Positions 4,888 to 10,657 of a DNA stretch of 11,391 nucleotides are shown here, piece by piece (the stretch's first letter is position 1; each line of letters starts with the position of its first letter). Origin of the DNA: UBA2773 sp964458715 (GTDB lineage: Bacteria; Patescibacteriota; Minisyncoccia; Moranbacterales; DUUL01); the NCBI GenBank assembly GCA_964458715.1, contig CAYWJP010000024.1, forward strand, positions 1-11,391, written 5' to 3'. The position numbers were made by a program, and so were the translations under genes. The notes beneath the pieces were generated by a model. It did not search any database. It saw nothing but the letters and a program-made list of their open reading frames with translations, and was not told where the DNA came from.

Positions 4888-5913
4888 CTATTTCCACCCC
4901 TGTCCAGTCACTCGCCATTGAACTTTTTGTTGCGGAACTTGGATCGGACCTTGAGGCGTTTGTTGAGTTACATTTACTTGACCTCTCTTAAATTCCAAAT
5001 TGAGATCAAAATGATTAGCTACTTTTGCACTCTCGACAAAGGCAATTTGATATTCTTTTTTAATTTCAGAATTATTTCCCAATTCACTTTCTGGGTTCCA
5101 AACCACTCCAAAATTCATTTCCTTTCGATATTCCTCATACAATTCACTCATTAAATCAGCCAAAGAACCCTCCGCTCTAAAAACAGTTTTTACCCCCAAA
5201 TCATCTTGGGCTTCTTTCCTGCCGATATAATATTGATGAGAATAAAGTTTTTCCGTAAAATATTCCACCACTTTTTTGACTTCTTCTTCTTTCATCGGAA
5301 CATTATGACTTTTCAAAAGTCTTTCCGCTAATATTCTAATCAAATTATGAGTTCGATTAACATTACCTAAAGCTAACGGATGGACTTGAGGATTAGCCTC
5401 AACAAATTTATTAAAAACCTGCGTCAAATTTTCGTCACTTTTTATTCCAAATTTATTTTTTGCCAAATCCATATAAGCCACCACGTCCTCCACCGAAATT
5501 GGAATTTTATTTTGTGGATTTTTTGGATCTTGCGGATTGAAAGCATTGGCAGTCGAAGGATCAATCGGAGAAAGTTCTGACAAATCACTCATTACAATCT
5601 CATCCGCTCCCAAGGAAATCATCGTAGCCGCGCTGTGAGCTTTATAAGGAACAATAACAGAAAACTTGTCACAGTATTCCCTAATCATTGAAACCAATCT
5701 CCAAGGCACCATAGTATCGCCTCCAGTGCTATACAAAAACAAATCAATGTTTTTCACCTTACCAATCTGTCTCAACTGTTGACTGACAATTGGAATTATA
5801 TCCATCGCCACTCTTCCACTCACAGGACCCTGTCTGTCACTAGTGATATAAGTAATCACTTTTGAATTTCTTTCTTTTTCTATTTTTTCAATTAATTTTT
5901 CTCTTTCGCTCAT
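4888..5913 (-). CDS. SDH-type serine protease, ClpP/crotonase fold (341 aa)
   Basis: Resembles the serine dehydrogenase proteinase (SDH_protease, Pfam PF01972) family, ClpP-class proteases related to SppA. Signature blocks in order: DLFLYSTGGDT at 57-67, whose Gly-Gly would help form the oxyanion hole; VIVPYKAHSAATMISLGADE at 86-105, with S94 the likely nucleophile; and SELSPIDPST at 112-121, equivalent to the ELGPIDPQ seen in relatives. No signal peptide is present, so the protein is soluble and probably cytoplasmic, perhaps held at the membrane by the two-span protein encoded next to it. A Gln- and Pro-rich tail of about 30 residues ends the protein. It leads a two-gene operon with a good promoter at 5946-5974, and lacks a Shine-Dalgarno. 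Substrates are unknown; the family call is firm. Confidence 0.9.
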   Translation of the reverse strand: MSEREKLIEKIEKERNSKVITYITSDRQGPVSGRVAMDIIPIVSQQLRQIGKVKNIDLFLYSTGGDTMVPWRLVSMIREYCDKFSVIVPYKAHSAATMISLGADEIVMSDLSELSPIDPSTANAFNPQDPKNPQNKIPISVEDVVAYMDLAKNKFGIKSDENLTQVFNKFVEANPQVHPLALGNVNRTHNLIRILAERLLKSHNVPMKEEEVKKVVEYFTEKLYSHQYYIGRKEAQDDLGVKTVFRAEGSLADLMSELYEEYRKEMNFGVVWNPESELGNNSEIKKEYQIAFVESAKVANHFDLNLEFKRGQVNVTQQTPQGPIQVPQQKVQWRVTGQGWK

Positions 5914-5945
5914 ATTTTTTAGTTAGATTAAAAGCCTTTCAAGAC

Positions 5946-5974
5946 ATTATAGCATTTTCCATCCTCACCGTCTA
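5946..5974 (-). promoter_or_regulatory. promoter of the protease operon
   Basis: On the minus strand TAGACG (5969-5974), 17 bases, TATAAT (5946-5951) preceded by TGC, an extended -10 identical to that at 3680-3688. Transcription would start near 5939, giving a leader of about 26 bases with no ribosome site close to the ATG. Confidence 0.75.
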
Positions 5975-6008
5975 ATTTATACCCCCAAAAGATACCCAAA
6001 CGTAACAT

Positions 6009-6134
6009 AAATCACAAATCCAAAGCACCAAATTCCAAACAAGCACCAATATTTTAAATTCAAATATTCAAAACTCTCTACTAACTTGTAAGCTCGAGAA
6101 AATTTTGAATTTTGAAAATTGAGATTTGTGATTT
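6009..6134. repeat. foldback (inverted-repeat) element
   Basis: A perfect 12-bp inverted repeat, AAATCACAAATC (6009-6020) and GATTTGTGATTT (6123-6134), encloses about 100 bases that contain inner complementary stretches (TTCAAAA against TTTTGAA). It looks like a small non-autonomous foldback element. No gene is seen between 5975 and 6684; short plus-strand frames here only translate repeats. Confidence 0.6.
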
Positions 6135-6139
6135 ATTTG

Positions 6140-6166
6140 TTATTTGTTATTTTGAATTTGTAATTT
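6140..6166 (+). repeat. 27-bp dispersed repeat, copy 1
   Basis: TTATTTGTTATTTTGAATTT plus GTAATTT is identical at 8798-8824. Both copies lie beside a REP-like unit, which suggests they are parts of one larger, decayed repeat. Confidence 0.75.
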
Positions 6167-6177
6167 TCAATTTTGTT

Positions 6178-6205
6178 TGTCATTCCCGCGTAGGCGGGAA
6201 TCCAG
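6178..6205 (+). repeat. single full REP-like unit
   Basis: TGTC followed by ATTCCCGC-GTAG-GCGGGAAT and CCAG, with no half units beside it. The core is identical to the full units at 3836, 4109, 6357 and 8723. Confidence 0.88.
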
Positions 6206-6308
6206 CCTTCAAAATTAAATCATTCGAAATTGATTCAAAATTTATAATGCCCTTTGGGTGCAAAATTCAAAATTCAAAATTCGAAGGCTATTTAGCCTTA
6301 CCATTCCA

Positions 6309-6338
6309 CCCAATAGCCCAAAACCGGCACAGTTTTAC
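6309..6338 (+). repeat. 30-bp segment shared with 3875-3904
   Basis: Second copy of the segment that borders the assembly gap. Here it continues with CTAATTCACCTCCCACC into the REP array at 6357. TTTTACCTAATTCAC also recurs near 10492, so this is a family of at least three places. Confidence 0.8.
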
Positions 6339-6356
6339 CTAATTCACCTCCCACCT

Positions 6357-6486
6357 TGTCATTCCCGCGTAGGCGGGAATCCAGCCCATCTCACTTTATA
6401 TTTTGTCATTCCCGCTCTTCTCTCGTCATTTCATCTTGTCATCCCCGCCCTTCCCTTGTCATTCCCGCGTAAGCGGGAATCCAGCT
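6357..6486 (+). repeat. REP-like array
   Basis: A full unit at 6357-6385, then half units (TGTCATTCCCGCTC, a decayed CGTCATTTC, TGTCATCCCCGCCC), and a second full unit at 6457-6485 whose loop is GTAA rather than GTAG. The linker after the first unit (CCCATCTCACTTTATATTTT) is the same as at 3796-3815. Confidence 0.87.
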
Positions 6487-6553
6487 TCCGAAATTCAATC
6501 ATTTTCACCTAGATAAGTCCGCCTCGACAAACAACGCAAAACAGACAAATATT

Positions 6554-6608
6554 TTTTAGCACCGTTTAAATTATTAACCTTGACCAATTATAGGTTTATT
6601 GCTAAAAT
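6554..6608 (+). promoter_or_regulatory. promoter embedded in nested inverted repeats
   Basis: TTGACC (6580-6585), 17 bases, TAAAAT (6603-6608) preceded by TGC. Two inverted repeats are nested around it: TTTTAGCA (6554-6561) with TGCTAAAA (6600-6607), and AACCT (6576-6580) with AGGTT (6592-6596). The inner pair brackets the -35 box and spacer and the outer right arm covers the -10, as an operator would. It drives the 114-aa gene at 6685. Confidence 0.7.
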
Positions 6609-6631
6609 TTTTATTCAAGTTATTTAAATTC

Positions 6632-6653
6632 GATTTTAGAAACTTCTAAAATC
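6632..6653 (+). promoter_or_regulatory. hairpin in the 5' leader of the 114-aa gene
   Basis: GATTTTAGA, loop AACT, TCTAAAATC: a perfect 9-bp stem, 18 bases before the AAAGGAG ribosome site at 6672-6678. With no T tract it is not a terminator; it may stabilise the mRNA or affect translation. Confidence 0.6.
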
Positions 6654-6684
6654 ATCAACTTTAACCTGAACAAAGGAGATTGTC

Positions 6685-7029
6685 ATGTTTAAAAAATTTA
6701 TACCAATGTTCCCACCGTTTTTAAACCAGGGTTCAAGCGGAAACGCAGTGGACTTTTTAAGCAGAGCCTTGATTTTGAGAGGATTCATGCAATTCAAAAA
6801 TTTTGAATCTGGAACATTTCCAACGGAAGCAGTGAAAAATCTTCAGAGATCTCTGGGCTTCACTGATTCAGCTGTTGATGGAAATTTTGGCAAAGACACT
6901 CGAAATGCTGATTTTATTCAAAACAAAATTTTCTGGGACAGCATCCCAGCCACACCCGGAAAAATAACCAAATGGTACGGCCCAAGCCACAAAGGTGGCA
7001 AAATATGGCCCACTTCCAAAGAAGAATAA
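6685..7029 (+). CDS. small peptidoglycan-binding-like protein (114 aa)
   Basis: Residues 13-75 follow the pattern of the PG_binding_1 fold: LNQGSSGNAVDFLSRALILRG, then a G-x-F turn (GTFPTEAVKNLQ) and a second repeat ending VDGNFGKDTRNA, matching the family's G-x-F-G-x-x-T motif. This three-helix domain usually targets wall enzymes to peptidoglycan. Unusually there is no signal peptide and no enzyme domain, only a 40-residue tail (KWYGPSHKGGKIWPT), so it may act in the cytoplasm, leave by a non-classical route, or use the fold for another ligand. AAAGGAG at 6672-6678 supports the ATG. It is the only plus-strand gene in the window, visibly less AT-rich than its surroundings, with a dyad-rich promoter and a structured 3' region. 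Confidence 0.85.
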   Translation: MFKKFIPMFPPFLNQGSSGNAVDFLSRALILRGFMQFKNFESGTFPTEAVKNLQRSLGFTDSAVDGNFGKDTRNADFIQNKIFWDSIPATPGKITKWYGPSHKGGKIWPTSKEE

Positions 7030-7098
7030 ACCTTTTCAGCAGAAACCGAAGGGACTGTTTCCAATTACAGTTTTTAAACGAAATTTATTAGTTTTAGG

Positions 7099-7171
7099 GT
7101 AAATTATTTAAAAATTTTTGAGGTATTAGCCATAGCTAAGCCAAAACAATTTTTAAAGAATCAGAGTTTAC
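7099..7171 (+). repeat. long hairpin, unit 1
   Basis: About 27 base pairs in stacked segments: GTAAA/TTTAC, TT/AA, an A-G mismatch, TTTAAAAATT/AATTTTTAAA, TTT/AAA, GG/CC and TTAGC/GCTAA, closed by loop CATA. Its sequence aligns with unit 2. Confidence 0.7.
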
Positions 7172-7179
7172 TTTTAATT

Positions 7180-7310
7180 ATTATTTCGTTACTAGATTTT
7201 ATAATTTTTAAATAAAATTATTTAAATAATTTTTGAAGCACTAACCTTAGTTAATGTAATAAAATTTTTAAAGAATTTAATTAAAAATTTAAGATCTTAG
7301 TAGAAATAAT
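7180..7310 (+). repeat. long hairpin, unit 2
   Basis: Outer arms (7180-7211 with 7281-7310) form about 29 pairs, starting ATTATTTC/GAAATAAT and TACTA/TAGTA. They enclose an inner hairpin (7215-7278) homologous to unit 1: 30 of 41 bases match in the aligned right portion, with the same A-G mismatch and a 4-base loop (CTTA). The apical stem is TAAC/GTTA where unit 1 has TAGC/GCTA, a paired change. Confidence 0.7.
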
Positions 7311-7379
7311 AGTTGGGAGTGAACTCTTAAGCCAAAACTGGAAAATTGCAGTAAAAAGGGTGATTGAAAACAGCCCCAT

Positions 7380-7413
7380 AAAGCCCTCTAGTAAAAACAT
7401 CTAGCAGGGCTTT
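7380..7413. terminator. bidirectional terminator-like hairpin
   Basis: AAAGCCCT-CTAG and CTAG-AGGGCTTT pair over 12 bp with one bulged C, around a 9-base A-rich loop. The T tract is only three bases, inside the stem, on either strand, so strength is uncertain. It lies 34 bases past the stop of the MscS gene and just beyond the plus-strand structured region, so it separates two converging units. Confidence 0.6.
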
Positions 7414-7446
7414 AATCACGCCAATTTTTTGATTTTCTCTCAAAAA

Positions 7447-8517
7447 TTAACCTTTATTGACATAAACTGTCTGAGTTGGAAAAGCAAACCCTATTTTTCT
7501 TTTTTCAAATCCCTCATAAATAGCCAGATTAACTCGCTCTTGAATATCTAAAGATAAATCAATATCAGAACTATTAATGTGGTAAACTACTTGAAAAATT
7601 AAAGCAGAATCTCCAAATTGAGTAAATTTCACTCTTAAGAAAGTAGCGTCCTTTTCTGATTTAATTATTTTTTCAATTATTTTAGGAATTTCTTTTAATT
7701 TTTTGCTACCAGTATCGTAAGTAACCCCCAAATCAAAACTTATTCTTCGTTTGTTCATTCGACTAAAATTATGAACTCTAGCTGAAGCAATATCAGTGTT
7801 AGACACAATCAATTCTTCCCCATTAAGCGTTTCTATTCGACTAGTCTTCATACCCACTTTTTTAACCGTTCCAGATTCGGTTCCAGTCTGAACATAATCT
7901 CCAACTTTAAAAGGTTGATCTAAAAAAATCGAGAAAGAAGCAAACAGATCCCCTAGTACTCCCTGAAGAGCAAAAGCAATCGCAATTCCTCCAACGCCCA
8001 ATCCAGCTACCAGGGAAGTCACATCCACCCCTAAGTTAGAAAGAATCATCAAAAGACCGACTACCCACAAAATAATTTTAACAATTTGACTTAGCAGTTT
8101 GATTACAGCCTTCTTATTTTTAGCGTCATCCTTACCTTCCACTTTTTGTAGTAATGTTTTTTCTAAAATGTAATCAATAATTTTTTGTAAGATTAGAACT
8201 GACTGGAAAATTAAAACCACAATAAACAACCCAAAAACAACCTGATCAATTAAATCATTTAAACTAAGCGATTGTAACGCCACATAAAAAGCAATTAAAA
8301 AATAAAAGGGAGGCTTAAGTTCATTGATTACCTGAAGAGCAAAATCATCAATATCGTTTTTAGTTTTTTTGGATAAATGTTTCAAACGAGCTATCACAAT
8401 AATTTTAAAAAGCTTGAAAACTATCATCAATCCCAAAAAACATAAAAAAGCCTGGGCATAATCCCAACCACTGTTTCCCCCCAACTGAAGTTCTGACAAA
8501 TAATTTACTATCTCCAT
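7447..8517 (-). CDS. MscS-family mechanosensitive channel (356 aa)
   Basis: Small-conductance mechanosensitive channel family: opens when membrane tension rises and releases solutes in osmotic downshock. Hydrophobic spans lie at about 20-42, 70-88, 92-113 and 143-161, followed by the pore-lining helix at 165-190 (DVTSLVAGLGVGGIAIAFAL), with the alternating Gly/Ala pattern that packs MscS TM3. Next comes the conserved beta-domain start, SFSIFLDQPFKVGDYV (195-209), then IETLNGEELIVSNTDI (228-243), and an alpha-beta C-terminal domain ending FAFPTQTVYV, the family's usual finish. With five spans it is longer at the N-terminus than E. coli MscS (three). The ATG at 8517 has no close ribosome site; a TATAAT lies 11 bases upstream and GGAGGGAG about 22 bases upstream, so the transcript may be nearly leaderless. 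Family call is firm. Confidence 0.95.
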   Translation of the reverse strand: MEIVNYLSELQLGGNSGWDYAQAFLCFLGLMIVFKLFKIIVIARLKHLSKKTKNDIDDFALQVINELKPPFYFLIAFYVALQSLSLNDLIDQVVFGLFIVVLIFQSVLILQKIIDYILEKTLLQKVEGKDDAKNKKAVIKLLSQIVKIILWVVGLLMILSNLGVDVTSLVAGLGVGGIAIAFALQGVLGDLFASFSIFLDQPFKVGDYVQTGTESGTVKKVGMKTSRIETLNGEELIVSNTDIASARVHNFSRMNKRRISFDLGVTYDTGSKKLKEIPKIIEKIIKSEKDATFLRVKFTQFGDSALIFQVVYHINSSDIDLSLDIQERVNLAIYEGFEKRKIGFAFPTQTVYVNKG

Positions 8518-8640
8518 ATTTAATAATATTATATTTTAAACTCCCTCCGACTCTCTTCATGTTACTATACTCCCTACTTTTCTCAACCCTCCTTTAACAA
8601 ATATTTTATTTTTTTAGCAAATAATTTAAATCGAGTTTTT

Positions 8641-8750
8641 TGTCATTCCTGCTCTCTTCTTGTCATCCCCGTCCTTCCCTTGTCATTCCCGCTCCCTACC
8701 TTGTCATTCCCGCTCCCTACCTTGTCATTCCCGCGTAGGCGGGAATCCAG
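8641..8750 (+). repeat. REP-like array
   Basis: Four half units with 20-21-base period (TGTCATTCCTGC, TGTCATCCCCGT, then two identical TTGTCATTCCCGCTCCCTAC), then one full palindromic unit at 8723-8750. The identical pair shows recent tandem duplication of the half unit. Confidence 0.88.
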
Positions 8751-8797
8751 CCCTCAAAATTCAGTCATTCAACCTGCCTGTCAATAGACAAAATTTA

Positions 8798-8824
8798 TTA
8801 TTTGTTATTTTGAATTTGTAATTT
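8798..8824 (+). repeat. 27-bp dispersed repeat, copy 2
   Basis: Identical to 6140-6166. It lies 47 bases to the right of a REP unit; the first copy lies to the left of one. The stretch 8825-8909 is AT-rich with nothing recognisable. Confidence 0.75.
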
Positions 8825-8909
8825 ACTCACCACCTTCTCTCAAAAAAACAGTTCCTTCAAAACATTAAAAAATTTAATTATTGATTAAAATTTGGAATTT
8901 TTAAATTTC

Positions 8910-9015
8910 GATACAATTCGAGGAAAAATTGAGCATTGAGCGAGACGTATTTAATGATACGTCGAACGAAAAGCGGAGATTTTGACAAAGAAGTGTATGA
9001 AATTTTAAATTCCCC
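8910..9015 (-). repeat. dispersed hairpin repeat, intact copy
   Basis: The reference copy of the repeat also seen at 2358-2416 and 2453-2585. It contains GACGTAT, loop TTAATG, ATACGTC (8944-8950 / 8957-8963). Its right end abuts the stop codon of the gene at 9018, so in the minus-strand transcript it is the 3' end of that mRNA; the hairpin is followed some 15 bases later by a T tract. Confidence 0.65.
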
Positions 9016-9017
9016 AT

Positions 9018-10235
9018 TTAGTTCTCTAATAAACGGTTTATCACATCTTCGTCTTTGCAGGAATATTCGTCACTAGCCGAATAATACTTCCTCGAATCCC
9101 CATAACAACCATTATTTTCCTTAGATAAAACCGCCAACATCGGCATCATAAAACCAACATCTCGAGCCGTAAAATACTCATCTAAATTTTCTAAAGTTTC
9201 TGCTCTTTTTTCCCGACTCATCCGAGAAAAAATACTCATATCATCTCCGATCACTCCGCTCCAATCTAAATGAACAAACACATTATTGGCTTTCTTTTTG
9301 AAATCTTCATGCCACAGCAAAGCCCAACACCAATCTCCTTTCTTTTTCCACCACCTTGAAAAACAAGGACCGTCCTCAACTTTTCCATCCTCATTAATTC
9401 CCACTCCCCCTTCAATAAAATCAAAAGCTTTTAAATATTTTTCATCATCAATATCATTAGTTTGAGCCCCAATCACAATTTCTACTCCTCGAAATTCAGC
9501 ATAGTCTCTAATTCTATCCAACAAATCTTTCACATAAAAACGAGAAACATCATCTTGATAATGAATCTGTCCAAACATAAAGCTCTGAACTCCTAAATTA
9601 ATCGCCCGAACCATCATATCGAAAACATAATTTTGATATTCACTTCTGCTCAAAGATGGAATGCAAGTATGCTCTCCCCAAAAATTATCCGTTCCCTTTT
9701 TACACATTTTATCAAAATCCAATTCTCGATCTTTAGTTTTAGAATAATATTCCGCCTTGGTATCAATGGCCTCAGCAATAAACATTCCATAAACTACATC
9801 CTCTTTGGTAATCTTTTTTATATTAACTTCTATTTCCTCAAAATCTGGAGCTTCCAACCAAGTTTCAATAGAACGATGCAAATAATAGCAACCGGATCGA
9901 TTAATTAAACCGATAGCACTTTTGGCGTCTTCAGTTTGTCCATTCAACAAACCATCCACGACACAACCCTGAATTTTCATTCTATTCATCGAAGGGGGCC
10001 GCGGAATAACAATTTTCTCAACATTTAAATTAGAATTATCGCCAATACTAGCAATCGCTTTTTGCAATGATTCTTCTAACGCTTCCCGATTATCCAAAAT
10101 TTCCTGAGCAATCCGCGCTTCCTCTTCTTGTTGTTCTTTCATCTCTAAATTTTTCTTCCAACCCCAAAAAAAGCCAAAACTAATGACCGCTAAAATAAAA
10201 ATCATTAATAGAAATTTTGTTTTCCAAGCCTCCAT
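9018..10235 (-). CDS. membrane-anchored, cysteine-rich extracytoplasmic protein (405 aa)
   Basis: One N-terminal span (residues 8-26, preceded by Lys) and a basic KK place the rest outside the membrane. Residues 28-62 are a charged stretch likely to form a coiled coil. The following 340 residues hold eight cysteines (91, 116, 178, 191, 291, 303, 377, 393), an even number well suited to disulfides. The order of segments (helix 201-215 then GVQSFMFGQ; helix 237-248 then VEIVIGAQTND; FDFIEGGVGI; NVFVHLDWSG; helix 340-357 then VGFMMPMLAVL) reads like the alternating helix-strand pattern of a TIM barrel, possibly a glycoside-hydrolase-like domain; this is inference from pattern only, and the acidic residues (E275, D324) are only candidates for catalysis. 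No ribosome site precedes the ATG. Confidence 0.85.
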   Translation of the reverse strand: MEAWKTKFLLMIFILAVISFGFFWGWKKNLEMKEQQEEEARIAQEILDNREALEESLQKAIASIGDNSNLNVEKIVIPRPPSMNRMKIQGCVVDGLLNGQTEDAKSAIGLINRSGCYYLHRSIETWLEAPDFEEIEVNIKKITKEDVVYGMFIAEAIDTKAEYYSKTKDRELDFDKMCKKGTDNFWGEHTCIPSLSRSEYQNYVFDMMVRAINLGVQSFMFGQIHYQDDVSRFYVKDLLDRIRDYAEFRGVEIVIGAQTNDIDDEKYLKAFDFIEGGVGINEDGKVEDGPCFSRWWKKKGDWCWALLWHEDFKKKANNVFVHLDWSGVIGDDMSIFSRMSREKRAETLENLDEYFTARDVGFMMPMLAVLSKENNGCYGDSRKYYSASDEYSCKDEDVINRLLEN

Positions 10236-10260
10236 TATATTTAAAATAATTTTTAATTTT

Positions 10261-10370
10261 GTAAACCCCGCCTGCCTGCTCGCCTCGATTCGGCGAAGCG
10301 GGCTAGTAGGCAGGTCTAAAACATTTCGCGCGCTAGGTTTACCCGTCTCGCGTCGCTTGCCGAGGCGGAA
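10261..10370. repeat. GC-rich palindrome island upstream of the anchored protein gene
   Basis: Nested palindromes: GTAAACC (10261-10267) with GGTTTAC (10336-10342); CCTGCCTGCT (10271-10280) with AGTAGGCAGG (10305-10314); and inside that TCGCC/GGCGA. It belongs to the same family as 2466-2485. It lies 26 bases before the start codon, where the promoter would be expected, so it may have been inserted there; no clear promoter for the gene is visible. Confidence 0.75.
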
Positions 10371-10375
10371 AAATT

Positions 10376-10580
10376 AGAATTTAGAATTTATTTAAAAATT
10401 ATAAAATTAAAAATTAAAAATTTATTTATTATTAATTGCTAATTACTCATTACTAATTGATTTCCCCAAAACCTCCTCAATTTTACCTAATTCACTTTAT
10501 TTTTTAACTTTTAACTTTATAAACTTTACAGGCTTTAAGAACTTTATAAACTTTTGACTTTATGGATTTTCTAACTTTAT
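10376..10580. repeat. AT-rich low-complexity stretch
   Basis: Runs of TTAAAAATTATAAAATT type, a weak 7-nt repeat near 10434, and AACTTTATAAACTTT twice (10513-10527 and 10540-10554, 27-bp period). TTTTACCTAATTCAC near 10492 also occurs at 6333-6347. No gene is seen. Confidence 0.7.
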
Positions 10581-10582
10581 TT

Positions 10583-10638
10583 ACCCAGTTAAATAATTTA
10601 ATCTTAGATTAAATTAGGCAAAGCCTATTTAACAGGGT
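10583..10638 (-). other. three-way-junction-like fold in the 3' region of the glycine-rich gene
   Basis: Outer arms ACCCAGTTAAATA (10583-10595) and TATTTAACAGGGT (10626-10638) match at 12 of 13. Inside are two hairpins, TTTAATC/GATTAAA (10597-10613) and AGGC/GCCT (10616-10626). It begins 20 bases past the stop codon at 10658. There is no clean T tract, so it is a candidate 3' stabiliser or a weak terminator. Confidence 0.5.
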
Positions 10639-10657
10639 GAACTTTACAGACTCAATC

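Larger units (their letters stand above)
7051..7377 (+). other. structured non-coding region bounded by inverted repeats
   Basis: GGGACTGTTTCCAATTAC (7051-7068) and GTGATTGAAAACAGCCCC (7360-7377) pair at 16 of 18 positions (one as G:U). Between them lie two long hairpins (7099-7171 and 7180-7310) that share sequence and shape. No coding frame is present. It starts 21 bases past the 114-aa gene. It could be a structured RNA, a long 3' untranslated region, or a foldback mobile element. Confidence 0.6.

Noticed and set aside
4886..4918. Longer start for the two-span protein at 4918
   Set aside because: It overlaps the protease gene by 30 bases; the ATG at 4885, just after the protease stop, puts a usual charged N-terminus before the first span.
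6112..6512. Plus-strand frames reading HSRVGGNP-type peptides
   Set aside because: These are translations of the REP-like units, a well-known source of false genes; similar frames cross the N gap at 3728-4180.
7051..7377. Retron or group II intron RNA
   Set aside because: Long hairpins recall a retron msd, but there is no reverse transcriptase gene in the window and no intron domain V motif was seen.
10261..10370. tRNA gene
   Set aside because: The GC-rich folded island lacks a cloverleaf, a T-loop GTTCGA motif and a CCA-type acceptor; it is a palindromic repeat.
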